Positions 53,335-62,790 of a stretch of 64,000 bases of DNA are shown here, piece after piece (positions within the stretch are counted from its first letter, which is position 1; every line of letters begins with the position of its first letter). The DNA comes from Acidobacteriota bacterium (GTDB taxonomy: Bacteria > Acidobacteriota > Terriglobia > UBA7540): contig SCRD01000016.1 in NCBI GenBank assembly GCA_004298155.1, forward strand, positions 62,001 through 126,000, written 5' to 3'. The notes beneath the pieces were generated by a model that was not told the DNA's origin, ran no database searches, and saw only the letters and a list, made by a program, of their open reading frames with translations. Made by a program: the position numbers and the translations under genes.

Positions 53335-54507
53335 TCACACTCGTTTATTCAACTTATTCAAGCGGCGCGCCGCTTCATCAAGAGTATCTTGCTTCTTACA
53401 AAAGGTGAAACGTATCTGCTGGCGGCCCAGCCCGCCATCGCTGTAAAAACTGCTGCCGGGCACTGCTGCCACGCCGACATCTTCAATCAGGTGCCGCGTG
53501 AATTCGATGTCATCAGAGAAACCAAACCTGCTGATGTCTGTCATGATGTAGTATGCACCAGACGGTTTGAAGCATTTGAATCCGGCATCTTCGAGAACCT
53601 GAAGCAGGCGGTTGCGTCGATCGAGATAATCGGACCGCAGCTTTTCATAATAATCTTCGCCGAGGCGCAACGCTGTGATTCCAGCCTGCTGCAAGGGCGC
53701 GGCGGCACCGACTGTAAGAAAATCGTGCATCTTGCGAATGGCCTGCGAGATCTCAGGTGGCGCAATGGCATAACCCACGCGCCACCCCGTGACACTGTAG
53801 GTTTTCGACATGGAATTGATGGTGACGGTCCTCTCGCGCATGCCCGGAAGGGTTGCCATTGAGATGTGCCGGCAGTCGTCATAGACGAGATACTGATAGA
53901 TTTCATCGGTCAGCACATAGGCATTTGATCTCTGGACGACTCTCGCGATGGTTTCAAGCTCATTTAGCGAGAAAACCTTCCCGGTGGGATTATTGGGTGT
54001 GTTCAGGATCAGCGCGCGTGTGCGCACATTAAACACAGCAGCCAGATCGTCCGGGTCGAACGTCCAATCGGGGGGGCGCAGCGGAACAAAGCGGGGCACC
54101 GCACCGCTGATGATGGCATCCGGGCCGTAATTTTCGTAGAAAGGCTCGAAAACGACAACCTCTTCACCCGGGTTTACCAACGCCAGCAGCGACGCGATCA
54201 TCGCCTCCGTCGAACCACAACAAACAGTAATCTCCCGCTCGGGATCGATGGCAAGGCTGGTATCCTTTTCAAAACGCTCGGCAATAGCCCGGCGAAACTC
54301 GCTTGCTCCCCAGGTGATGGCGTACTGATTGATGTCCGCCTGGACGGCTCGCATTGCAGCTTCCTTTACCTCAGTCGGAGCGGGGAAATCAGGGAATCCC
54401 TGAGCCAGATTAACCGCGCCGTGATGGATGGCAAGGCGCGTCATTTCGCGAATAACGGACTCTGTGAACCTCTGAGCTTTGTGTGACACCAAGGAGTGTT
54501 TTGACAT
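53335..54507 (-). CDS. PLP-dependent class I/II aminotransferase
   Basis: A 390-residue fold-type I aminotransferase. The PLP site is complete: NLAQGFPDFPAP near the N-terminus, CCGSTEAM (about residues 97-104), NTPNNPTGKV, DEIYQYLVYDD, the Schiff-base Lys in SMSKTYSVTGWRVGYAI, and Arg near the C-terminus in QQIRFTFCKK. QGFPDF and the overall pattern resemble the kynurenine/methionine aminotransferase group (YbdL-like) more than aspartate aminotransferase. It is monocistronic, convergent with the GH2 gene. The ATG has a weak ribosome-binding site. Confidence 0.88.
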   Translation of the reverse strand: MSKHSLVSHKAQRFTESVIREMTRLAIHHGAVNLAQGFPDFPAPTEVKEAAMRAVQADINQYAITWGASEFRRAIAERFEKDTSLAIDPEREITVCCGSTEAMIASLLALVNPGEEVVVFEPFYENYGPDAIISGAVPRFVPLRPPDWTFDPDDLAAVFNVRTRALILNTPNNPTGKVFSLNELETIARVVQRSNAYVLTDEIYQYLVYDDCRHISMATLPGMRERTVTINSMSKTYSVTGWRVGYAIAPPEISQAIRKMHDFLTVGAAAPLQQAGITALRLGEDYYEKLRSDYLDRRNRLLQVLEDAGFKCFKPSGAYYIMTDISRFGFSDDIEFTRHLIEDVGVAAVPGSSFYSDGGLGRQQIRFTFCKKQDTLDEAARRLNKLNKRV

Positions 54508-55050
54508 GGGGCATTCCTTATCGAATGCGTAGGCATTCCCCAGCGGCTATCCAAACTGGGTCTGGTAAACATGTCTCAGACTGTATTTCGATCACAGGGT
54601 TCAGTGAACTCGGGATGGGATTGCAATACACCCTCATCAGGCCATTCAATCTTCCTTGCTTTTGGCCGACTGTCATCTGAGGTGAGCCATTCGAGCTGCG
54701 GCTAAAGGTGGGGTACTGAACTGCCGGACCATAATCTTCGCGTAAACATTGGGGTCCCCCATGACAAATTATTTTTTCCCATGCCGCTGATCACATTGGG
54801 TATTTCGAGCCAGATACGATGGAAATCATTAATAAATGTAATCCATTATTAAACCAAAAAAAAGCATTGACAGTTATTCGAAAGACAGATTATATTTAGC
54901 TTTGCGAGCACTGTAGCATTACGATGTTCTGTTGCAGTTTGCTTTTGAACCTGCGGTTAGCCTACCTCAACTCTTCTATCGGCCCTCCGTTGCGTCTGGC
55001 TTTGGGTTAAATCTTGTCTTTCCAGATTTGGATGGAGGTTTCTCAAGATT
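54508..55050. other. Long regulatory region upstream of the TonB-dependent receptor
   Basis: No gene is seen in 543 bp. The segment 54826-54866 is very AT-rich with A and T tracts and precedes the promoter at 54867, so it could work as an UP element. About 155 bases of leader separate the promoter from the receptor start, long enough for regulation in the 5' UTR, though I recognise no riboswitch. Confidence 0.55.
54867..54896 (+). promoter_or_regulatory. Strong sigma-70-type promoter of the TonB-dependent receptor
   Basis: TTGACA (54867-54872, consensus), an 18-base spacer and TATATT (54891-54896), with an AT-rich stretch directly upstream. The expected transcript start is about 54903. Confidence 0.65.
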
Positions 55051-58000
55051 ATGTTACCTCGCTTTGTCCGTTCAACTCTTGTTTGCCTTGTCGCAATTGC
55101 TGCTTTCGGGCTTGTTTCTGCCCAGCGATTACATGCGCAAGTTCTCTACGGCTCCGTCGCCGGAACCGTAACCGACCAGAGTGGCGCAGTCGTGCCAGGG
55201 GCGGCAATCACGATCGTCAATGACAACACAAGTCTCACCCGTAATACCACTACAGGATCGGCCGGCGATTACCGCCTCACCGACCTTCCGGCAGGAACCT
55301 ACACCCTGACTGTTAACGCTAGTGGCTTCAAGCCTGTCAAGCAGACCGCGATCAATGTCACCGTCGGTTCAGTTAACCAGCAAAATGTCCAGCTCTCAAT
55401 CGGAGCTGTAACTCAGGAAGTGACGGTTTCCGGAGCTGCTGCGACACTCCAAACTCAAGAGGCAAACGTTCACACGACGATTTCAAATTACGCGGTACAG
55501 AACCTGCCGCTGAACATTTACCACAACTTCCAGAGTGTTGAGTTGCTGTCACCGGGCGTGGTTTCATTGTCCGGTTTTCAGGACTTTGGGTATCCCAATG
55601 CACTGGCTGACACGCCGGACCGGTCTTTCGCCATCAACACAAACGGCCTGCCACAGCACATCAACACCTCGCGGGTGGACGGCGCCACGGATGTGTTTCT
55701 CTGGCTTCCTGACCACATGGTGATCATACCTCCTGCATCGACGGTCGAGGAAGTCAATGTTCAAACGGCTAACTTCAACGTTCAAAAGGGATTGACCGCC
55801 GGCGCTGCAACCGACGTGATCACCAAGTCTGGGACCAACGCCTTCCATGGCAACATTTACGGGTATCACACCGATGCTGCCTTGGACGCGCAAAATGCTC
55901 TGGTCCACACCGACAGCGGCAAAAAGCCGAAGAATATCCAGAACAATGATGGCGCCGCCATCGGTGGGCCGATTGTGAAGAACAAGGTGTTCTTCTTCGG
56001 TAACTGGGATGGATACTTCCAGCGCCAGAACGCTGCGGACCAGAACCTGATTCCTCCTATGGATATGAGGAACGGAGACTACTCCGCCTATCTCGGAGCT
56101 CCGCTGTTTAATTCTGCCGGCAGCCCCATTACAGTCTGCACGAGCACGGCCACTGGACCTGGCCCTAACGTCCAACTGCGTGAAGGAATGGTCTTTGACC
56201 CGACCACCGGAAATCCCAATACGGGCGCGGGCCGTTGTGCTTTCCAGAACAACATGATTCCGGCCAACCGGATGTACCAGGGTTCAACCAACTTCTGGCA
56301 GCTAATGGCGCCCTACACCCCTAACACCGCGGTAGTGGGGCCCTTCAACGAGACCACGTCGATAAACGACACTCGCCTGCGAAGCTCCAACTGGAACCGG
56401 AACATCTACACGGGCAAGGTGGACTTCAACATTAGCGACCGCCAGACCATCTGGGGCAAATACACTCTCCAGAAGGCCCTCCTGAATGACGGCACCGACT
56501 ACGGCGTTGCCGGGCAGGGCGGCGGCACCGGCATTACCGACGATACTGCTCAGACGGTGACGATTGGTCACAACTGGACCGCGAAGTCTAACCTGGTCCT
56601 GACAGGGCATATCGGTTTCACCCGCATGGGGGAAACAAATACGACGTCGGATTTCGGCAAGCCCTACGGCCAGTCTGTTCTCGGCCTGGTCAATAGCAAC
56701 ACGCCTTCGGGTGACGTGAGGTATACCGGAATGCCCGGAATTCAGTTTAACGACAACTGGACTACTCTGGGCACCAACCAATCATGGGAACCCGTTGAGC
56801 GGAATGACTGGCAGTTGACGCTCGACGAGAATGCCACCTGGATCAAGAACAAACATACGATCGTGTTTGGATTTGATGCGGCCCACAATCACATGAACCA
56901 CTGGCAGCCGGAAATCGTCTGCTGCCCGCGCGGTAACGTCATTACATCAGATTACAATACGTTCCTGAACTACGCCGGAGACGGGAGTGCGGTGACGCTA
57001 TTCGATGGCAGTGGAACGCCGCTTGGTTTTAACCCCGGACCGTGGAACACGATTGCCGCATTCAATCTGGGCTTGTCAAGTGAAGTTCAGAACGGTCAGC
57101 AATTCATTAAAGCCACCAACAAGGACTGGCAGGAAGCTCTCTATATCGGTGATACATTCCGCGTCACATCCAAGCTCACCGTGGACGCCGGAGTCCGTTG
57201 GGAGTATTTCCCGCTGATCACTCGAGATGGTGTCAGCAAGTTCGAGGTTTATAACACCGCCACCAATCAGCTTTACCTGGGCGGACTTGGCAACCATGAC
57301 ACGCATCTCAACAACACGGCCCTTGGCGTTACGAGCAGTAAGGCGCTGTTTGCGCCACGCCTGGGCATTGCCTACCAGTTTAACGACAAGACGGTATTTC
57401 GGGCTGCCTATGGCATGACTTATGACACTCTGCCTCTCGAACGGCCGTTGCGAGGTTTCTGGCCCTACACAATCGGTGCAGACGATTTCGTCGCACTCTC
57501 CGGGGTCAGCAGTGCCGTTACCCAATACCTGCCGTTTTCGACGTTCAATGCTACAACCAACTCCGTGAACAACATCCCGGGATCTCCTGTGACCTCCACA
57601 GGCCTTTTCGAGGGTGTTCCGCTCATCGGAGCCCCTACAGGGTTCGAGTCCGGCGTCATTACGCCTCCGGGCGATGTGACGATCGGCACGCTTGCACCGG
57701 GCGATTTCAAGCGCGGATACGTGCAATTCTGGAACTTCACCGTGGAACGGAAGCTGCCGGGCAACTTCCTGTTGAACGTTGGCTACGTTGGCAATCACCT
57801 CGCCCACGAATTCAACGGTCGCCAGGTTCAGGCCGCACCGCTGGGTTCAGGGTCTGACGGTCAGCCGCTGTTCGCAGCTTTCGGTCGCACAGGTGACACG
57901 TATCTGTTCAACGGCTACCTTGATTCTCACTACAACTCACTGCAGGTCTCGGTGAATCGCCAGGTTACCAACGGCCTCTTCATTCAGGGAGCCTACACCT

Positions 58001-58686
58001 ACTCGAAGGTGATCGGCTATATGGATGACGAAGGATGGGAAAACGGCCTGTACTTCAACTGCACACCCAATTCCCTGATGCCCAATGGCTGCCAGTCTCT
58101 GAACCGGCACACATTGAGCTTCGACCGCACACATGTGCTAAAGATGGCGTTTATCTACGACCTGCCCTTCGGCGCCGGCCAGAAGTACGCAACCACCGGG
58201 GCCGCCAGTGCGGTGTTGGGTGGCTGGCAACTAAACGGGATCGTTTCAGGCCTCTCGGGCAGCCCACTCTTCCCGAGCCAGGATAGCAGCTTCCTGAACA
58301 CTCCCTGGACATCTCAGGTTCCGGATTTTACTGGAACTCTCAACATGACCAAGGGGAGAGGACCGGGCGAACAGTGGTTTAACACAACGGCCTTTACCCC
58401 GATTGAAACCGTCCAGATCGGCAATTCAGGCCGGGGTCTTTCATGGCTGCGAGGACCTGGACTGATGCAACTTGATCTCAGCCTCTTCCGCACCTTCAAG
58501 CTCACCGAGCGGTTCAAGTTGAAGGCTCGGGCAGAAATGCTGAACTTTACCAATACGCCCCACTGGTTCAATCCGGACACGGGCTGCAGCATCACTACCG
58601 TTGGGGTGTGCGGCGGTAGTCTTGGGCAGATTACTGGCGCGTTCGGACAGAGAATCCTCCAGTTAGGGGCTGAAGTCGACTTCTAA
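55051..58686 (+). CDS. TonB-dependent outer-membrane receptor with CarboxypepD_reg domain
   Basis: A 1211-residue Oar-like receptor. The signal peptide spans about residues 1-29 (cleavage near LHAQ). A carboxypeptidase-regulatory-like beta-sandwich (about 34-120; GTVTDQSGAVVPGAAITI, GDYRLTDLPAGTYTLTV) is followed by a plug domain (about 125-260; DGATDVFLWLPD) and a long beta barrel with many aromatic-ended strands. The protein ends in GAEVDF, with the C-terminal Phe typical of Bam-inserted barrels. This type is abundant in acidobacteria and is linked to uptake of large molecules or proteolysis-derived peptides. GGAGG lies 12 bases before the ATG. A strong promoter and a hairpin downstream suggest a monocistronic, well expressed gene. 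Confidence 0.9.
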   Translation: MLPRFVRSTLVCLVAIAAFGLVSAQRLHAQVLYGSVAGTVTDQSGAVVPGAAITIVNDNTSLTRNTTTGSAGDYRLTDLPAGTYTLTVNASGFKPVKQTAINVTVGSVNQQNVQLSIGAVTQEVTVSGAAATLQTQEANVHTTISNYAVQNLPLNIYHNFQSVELLSPGVVSLSGFQDFGYPNALADTPDRSFAINTNGLPQHINTSRVDGATDVFLWLPDHMVIIPPASTVEEVNVQTANFNVQKGLTAGAATDVITKSGTNAFHGNIYGYHTDAALDAQNALVHTDSGKKPKNIQNNDGAAIGGPIVKNKVFFFGNWDGYFQRQNAADQNLIPPMDMRNGDYSAYLGAPLFNSAGSPITVCTSTATGPGPNVQLREGMVFDPTTGNPNTGAGRCAFQNNMIPANRMYQGSTNFWQLMAPYTPNTAVVGPFNETTSINDTRLRSSNWNRNIYTGKVDFNISDRQTIWGKYTLQKALLNDGTDYGVAGQGGGTGITDDTAQTVTIGHNWTAKSNLVLTGHIGFTRMGETNTTSDFGKPYGQSVLGLVNSNTPSGDVRYTGMPGIQFNDNWTTLGTNQSWEPVERNDWQLTLDENATWIKNKHTIVFGFDAAHNHMNHWQPEIVCCPRGNVITSDYNTFLNYAGDGSAVTLFDGSGTPLGFNPGPWNTIAAFNLGLSSEVQNGQQFIKATNKDWQEALYIGDTFRVTSKLTVDAGVRWEYFPLITRDGVSKFEVYNTATNQLYLGGLGNHDTHLNNTALGVTSSKALFAPRLGIAYQFNDKTVFRAAYGMTYDTLPLERPLRGFWPYTIGADDFVALSGVSSAVTQYLPFSTFNATTNSVNNIPGSPVTSTGLFEGVPLIGAPTGFESGVITPPGDVTIGTLAPGDFKRGYVQFWNFTVERKLPGNFLLNVGYVGNHLAHEFNGRQVQAAPLGSGSDGQPLFAAFGRTGDTYLFNGYLDSHYNSLQVSVNRQVTNGLFIQGAYTYSKVIGYMDDEGWENGLYFNCTPNSLMPNGCQSLNRHTLSFDRTHVLKMAFIYDLPFGAGQKYATTGAASAVLGGWQLNGIVSGLSGSPLFPSQDSSFLNTPWTSQVPDFTGTLNMTKGRGPGEQWFNTTAFTPIETVQIGNSGRGLSWLRGPGLMQLDLSLFRTFKLTERFKLKARAEMLNFTNTPHWFNPDTGCSITTVGVCGGSLGQITGAFGQRILQLGAEVDF

Positions 58687-59090
58687 CATTGGCTGCCGGA
58701 AGCATGCCGCTTGGGACTAGGTGCGAACAGTCTCCCGCGACATGCTACGGCCTAACCTGTTCCACGGACAACGGCGGGCAGAGGTCGCAAGGCCTCTGCC
58801 CATATTAGTTACCGCCTTTAGCACCGGGTTCTCTCGGGCTCTCTTCAAAGAAATGCACGTGATTTTGTCAGCAGTCAGCGGCCTCGCGACTGACTCTTAA
58901 GGGCTTCTGAAAATACTGAAGTGGGATTGTCCGGAACGTGATCGAAACGACACAGATGAATGTGAGGCCAGTCCTGACCTGGCTTCGATAAGTAACCCTC
59001 CCAGCGCTGCGATGATCATCTCTTGCGCCTGCCTTGGCCTTAAAGCGAACGAGATTCGCCGGCATCGGACAGAAACGGTCCGCACTGGGA
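58687..59090. other. Intergenic region after the TonB-dependent receptor
   Basis: Apart from the hairpin at 58776-58801 I see no feature. Reading frames in 58868-59161 overlap the end of the lytic transglycosylase gene in another frame and lack ribosome-binding sites. Confidence 0.5.
58776..58801 (+). terminator. Hairpin terminator candidate after the receptor gene
   Basis: GGGCAGAGG-TCGCAAGG-CCTCTGCCC is a perfect 9-bp stem about 90 bases after the stop. The following ATATTAG is only weakly T-rich, so termination may be partial; the stem could serve both strands. Confidence 0.45.
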
Positions 59091-61355
59091 TTAGATATTC
59101 GGGCGAAAACCTGCTGCTGATCGTCCCCGCTCTCTCGGGGATTTGCTGGTACATTTGGCAAAATCAGCAGTCCCTTTCAGCAGCTGCCGATAAACGCCAC
59201 TGTCGGCAAACACAGCTTTAAGATAAATCCGCGTTTCCGGATAAGGAATAGATTCCACAAATTCTTGCTGATCGCGATAGTTGTGCTGGCTGAGCCATTG
59301 ATCCACGCGGGTTGGTCCGGCGTTATAGGCCGCAAGCGCCGCCGCCACGTTGCCGTTGTAGTGCCTGATAAGCCGGCTTAGAAATGCGCATCCATAACGC
59401 ACATTATAGGCTGGCTCGTAAAGCCTTCGGCCAACGGAGTTCAAGTAGCGACTTGAATGGGGGACCGTGGACGCCACAACTTGCATCAAGCCGCGGGCGT
59501 TAGCAGATGAAGTCGCGTGGGGATTGAATCCTGACTCCTGCCGGATGATCCCCATCACCAGGTAAGGGTCCAGATGATTAATTGCGGCATAGCTCCGGAT
59601 GACGCTGATGTGGTCGGTTGGATAAAGCAGTTGCCAGATCTCACGCGGCAACTCGGAAAATTGATGAGAATAGTAATCCGGGACGATCTTCTTCGTTGTG
59701 TGCAGAGCACGGTCCGTTCGCCCCTGCTCTGCTTCAAGCCTGCTGAGGGCGATGACCAGGTCGGGAGAATCCGTGTGACGGTCAAGCTGGGCACGAACCT
59801 CCTGCATGGCGAGATCATCAAGGTGCAGCGCGCTGAGTGTATTGAAGACAATCAGGTTTTTGCCGGGGGTGGAGGGGAGGCAAGCACCGACTCCGGGCGG
59901 GTCGGCATTCGGAATCCTGGCTGCGAGTTCTTGAAGCGAAAACAAAGGGCTTTTGCCCGGCACGGTTAACGGGACGGTGCTCCTCTTCAGCAAGGAAAGG
60001 CGGTTGGAGGCTTCCAGCGCGTAGTAGCCGTACCGGTAACGTTTGATCAGGAATTTATACAATGCTCTGGCTTCTGTTGGCTGTCCGTCTTCTTCCAGCC
60101 GCCCCAGAAAGTAGAGAGCTGCCGGGACGTGCAGGGAACCTGGATATTTTCGAATGTGGTTCAGCAGTGCTCTGCTCGCGTCGTCAGGTTGCCCTGTAAG
60201 ATAGGTTATCCAAGCGGCTCGCCAGTTTGCTTCGGAGGCCTGCGGGGATTGGGGAAATGCGTCCTGGAGCGTGCGGTAGTACAGGGGAGCAATGTCCAAC
60301 TCACCTTTGTACATAAAGTAATTGGCCGCCCTCAATAGGGCCACCGCGTGCCAGGGCGAGTTAAAGTGATCCGCCCTGAGCTTGTTGAGAGTCCTGGCAA
60401 CTGCGGTGTCATCTTCTATCCGGGCATAAGCATCAACCAGAGCCGCCAGCTTCTCGGCATCCAGTTCCGGAGTTGGCGCAATAACGTTCACCAGCGTTTC
60501 AGCGGCATCGGCGCCATGGTCTAGGCGGATCAGGCATCTGGCACGGCCAAGGTTCCATCTCCAGGCCCAGCTGCTGTCAGGCCGCTCCCTCAGCAACTGA
60601 TTGTATCCGTCGAGTGCCTCAGAGTAATTGGAGGCCGAGAAAAGTTTCTCATTTCGTGCTGTGGCGATTTCGTCTGAGACCGGCGGATAGTTGATCCCCA
60701 GCTGAGTTTTCAATTTATCCAGAGCATCGCTGGCAGCGCCGGCTTGTGGCGTCGTGGGGAATGCGTAATAGATCTCCTGGAATGTTTGCGCTGCCTGGCG
60801 TAGTTGCCCGCTGTCAGTATATGCCCGGCCCAGCACTAGCGCCAGAGCAGGCCGCTCGCGTACCCGGGGCTCACGCTGGAGCAACTCGGAAGCCTTCTCA
60901 GGGCCACCGGTCTGGAGGTATGCCCAGGCCAGCAACTCTATGGCGTCGTAATATTCTGTGCTGGATGGGTAGCGTCTATTGAAACCCTCCAGGATGCTTG
61001 GGACAGCTTCAGGATGGCCGCCCTTATAGGCGGCCGATGCGCGGTAATAATCCGCGAGATCGGCTAATGGGGAAGACGGCGAAGAAGCGTTTGCCAGATC
61101 TGTAGACGCAGAATCGTATTGCTCTGATTTGTATTCGTAGTATCCAAGCACGAAATAGGCCAGGGCACGATTGTTTGCCGTCTTGAGAGATTCTGCGTAT
61201 CGCCTCAGCTCAGGCCAGGCGACTGCAGAATTGGCCCGTGAAGCCAGGCGAACCAATGCGGGCGGAAGCCCCGCCGGGCTGGCAGGCGGCATTTCGGTGG
61301 CAGACGCCAACGGAAAGAACAAAACACTTATGAGCAGAGTGAGGAGAATTTTCAC
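59091..61355 (-). CDS. Slt-type lytic murein transglycosylase
   Basis: A 754-residue exported enzyme that cleaves the peptidoglycan MurNAc-GlcNAc bond to a 1,6-anhydro end. A signal peptide (about residues 1-19) is followed by a long alpha-superhelical region with TPR-like units (about 40-540). The C-terminal SLT domain (about 575-720) has catalytic E607 in RQESGFNPHA, ARGLMQV and the AALAAYNAGPTRVD motif. This architecture matches Slt70 (618 residues in E. coli) with an enlarged N-terminal part. The GTG start overlaps the stop of the upstream GAF-like gene (GTGA), so translation is coupled. A role in wall turnover linked to the upstream partner is inferred. Confidence 0.9.
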   Translation of the reverse strand: MKILLTLLISVLFFPLASATEMPPASPAGLPPALVRLASRANSAVAWPELRRYAESLKTANNRALAYFVLGYYEYKSEQYDSASTDLANASSPSSPLADLADYYRASAAYKGGHPEAVPSILEGFNRRYPSSTEYYDAIELLAWAYLQTGGPEKASELLQREPRVRERPALALVLGRAYTDSGQLRQAAQTFQEIYYAFPTTPQAGAASDALDKLKTQLGINYPPVSDEIATARNEKLFSASNYSEALDGYNQLLRERPDSSWAWRWNLGRARCLIRLDHGADAAETLVNVIAPTPELDAEKLAALVDAYARIEDDTAVARTLNKLRADHFNSPWHAVALLRAANYFMYKGELDIAPLYYRTLQDAFPQSPQASEANWRAAWITYLTGQPDDASRALLNHIRKYPGSLHVPAALYFLGRLEEDGQPTEARALYKFLIKRYRYGYYALEASNRLSLLKRSTVPLTVPGKSPLFSLQELAARIPNADPPGVGACLPSTPGKNLIVFNTLSALHLDDLAMQEVRAQLDRHTDSPDLVIALSRLEAEQGRTDRALHTTKKIVPDYYSHQFSELPREIWQLLYPTDHISVIRSYAAINHLDPYLVMGIIRQESGFNPHATSSANARGLMQVVASTVPHSSRYLNSVGRRLYEPAYNVRYGCAFLSRLIRHYNGNVAAALAAYNAGPTRVDQWLSQHNYRDQQEFVESIPYPETRIYLKAVFADSGVYRQLLKGTADFAKCTSKSPRERGRSAAGFRPNI

Positions 61356-62605
61356 ACTGAGGGACCCGGATAGCCGGAACCGAGAAGCAAGGGATCATTA
61401 TCAGCCAGCGTTCTTACCAGCTCTTCGTGAAAGTAATCAAATTGTTTTGCCACTGTATGAGCAAACCGCTTCTCGTACGTTTCCCGGCTGCGATCGATAT
61501 CTTTCTTGAGACGTTGATAAAGATCCCTGTTCCTGCGCCCTTCTTCAACGCCGTTCTTATTGTACAGTTCGATTTCAGACACCAGGAGTTTTGAAAACCG
61601 TCGTGCGTCACGAAGGATCCTCTCTTCACCTTCCGGAGAATGCGTGATGCCAACTGCCTCGGTCGGTGCAGGAGCTTCCTCAGGCGGGGGAACTGCTTCC
61701 GGGGGTGCTGTTACCGCGTGTTTCGACTGTGCCGGCGGTGCAGCCGGCTCTGACGAAACAGCAGCAGACGCCATCAACAATGGAATTTCGGGGCAAGCCT
61801 TAGCTTCCGACGGTGCAGCCTGTAGTTCGTCTCCGTCTGCTTGTTCAGTGGCACTCTCGGCATAGTCGGTTCCCGGGGTCAGATCGACCGCCGCAATGCC
61901 ACCGTTGACAACCAACAGGCGATCCATCTGGGCCCCCGCAAACTCCGCGTAAACCTTCAGGGAGTCCAAAAGGGGTGTATTTCGCCGTTCGCCAGTTTCG
62001 GCATAAAAAATGCCAACGACGGAACCTGCTGCCCGGACAGGAATCAACAAGATTCGCGCATTCGCGGAAGGAGTAAGCTTCGCCAGCAAGTTGCGGTTCT
62101 TCTCGAGGTCTGCAGCTCTTGCTTCCACGCTTTCACCCGATTCAAAAGCCTGGCCAAAGGGGCCCTCATGATTCAGTGGAACGGCCAGAATCCGCAGATT
62201 ATTTCCAGATAATTCCGGGCCATAACCGCCGGCCGAAGCCCCCCAGGCAACACGGCCTCGAACGCCAAACACCACCGCGCGGACACCCATGCGCACCGCT
62301 CGCTCGGCAAGGGCGTCAAAAACCTGCTCGACGCAAGTTGCCGCGGTAAGTCTTCGAACGCCTGCCAGGATGCCAGAAGGCGAGTAAGTTTCAGTCCCGT
62401 CTTCGCCTGCGAGCGATCTCTCCAGAGGTTCAAGTATCTGGGATGCAACCGCTTCCAGTTGCCGTTGTTCGTCCTGCAAGGATTTGAGGCTGTGGCTGAG
62501 CCGTTCAATCTGCTCAGTTTGCCGGCTTAGGACATCGCTGAACTGCTTGTGGACCTGCTGGATTGCATCGCGTGTATGATTTGATTGTGTAGTTTCCAAC
62601 TGCAA
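61352..62605 (-). CDS. Coiled-coil/GAF-like protein coupled to the lytic transglycosylase
   Basis: A 417-residue cytoplasmic-looking protein. A coiled coil occupies about residues 10-65 (QQVHKQFSDVLSRQTEQIERL). A GAF-like domain follows (about 80-235; FDALAERAVRMGVRAVVFGV, ILLIPVRAAGSVVGIFYAET). A low-complexity Ala/Pro/Glu region (about 255-320) comes next, then a charged C-terminal helix domain (about 325-405; EERILRDARRFSKLLVSEIELYNK). The start is TTG (62603-62605) with AAGGA just upstream; no ATG is near. The C-terminal part resembles segments seen in acidobacterial GAF proteins of unknown role. Its stop overlaps the transglycosylase start. Confidence 0.6.
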   Translation of the reverse strand: MQLETTQSNHTRDAIQQVHKQFSDVLSRQTEQIERLSHSLKSLQDEQRQLEAVASQILEPLERSLAGEDGTETYSPSGILAGVRRLTAATCVEQVFDALAERAVRMGVRAVVFGVRGRVAWGASAGGYGPELSGNNLRILAVPLNHEGPFGQAFESGESVEARAADLEKNRNLLAKLTPSANARILLIPVRAAGSVVGIFYAETGERRNTPLLDSLKVYAEFAGAQMDRLLVVNGGIAAVDLTPGTDYAESATEQADGDELQAAPSEAKACPEIPLLMASAAVSSEPAAPPAQSKHAVTAPPEAVPPPEEAPAPTEAVGITHSPEGEERILRDARRFSKLLVSEIELYNKNGVEEGRRNRDLYQRLKKDIDRSRETYEKRFAHTVAKQFDYFHEELVRTLADNDPLLLGSGYPGPSV

Positions 62606-62753
62606 AAATCCTTGGCCTCGCTCCCCCTCGCGCCTCTCTTATCGTAACGCCAAAACCGGGCATGTCAACAGGCATCTCCGGACGGGCACTAATTTATAAG
62701 GGCGCTCTTATTCTCCAGAGCGTTTACCAGCACACTGTAATGCGCGCACCGTG

Positions 62754-62782
62754 TTGACACGCCGTTTCCCGAGCGACATACT
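62754..62782 (+). promoter_or_regulatory. Sigma-70 promoter of tmRNA
   Basis: TTGACA (62754-62759), a 17-base spacer and CATACT (62777-62782) place the transcript start at about 62789-62791, exactly where the mature tmRNA 5' end is predicted from the acceptor stem. Confidence 0.75.
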
Positions 62783-62790
62783 TGTAATGA

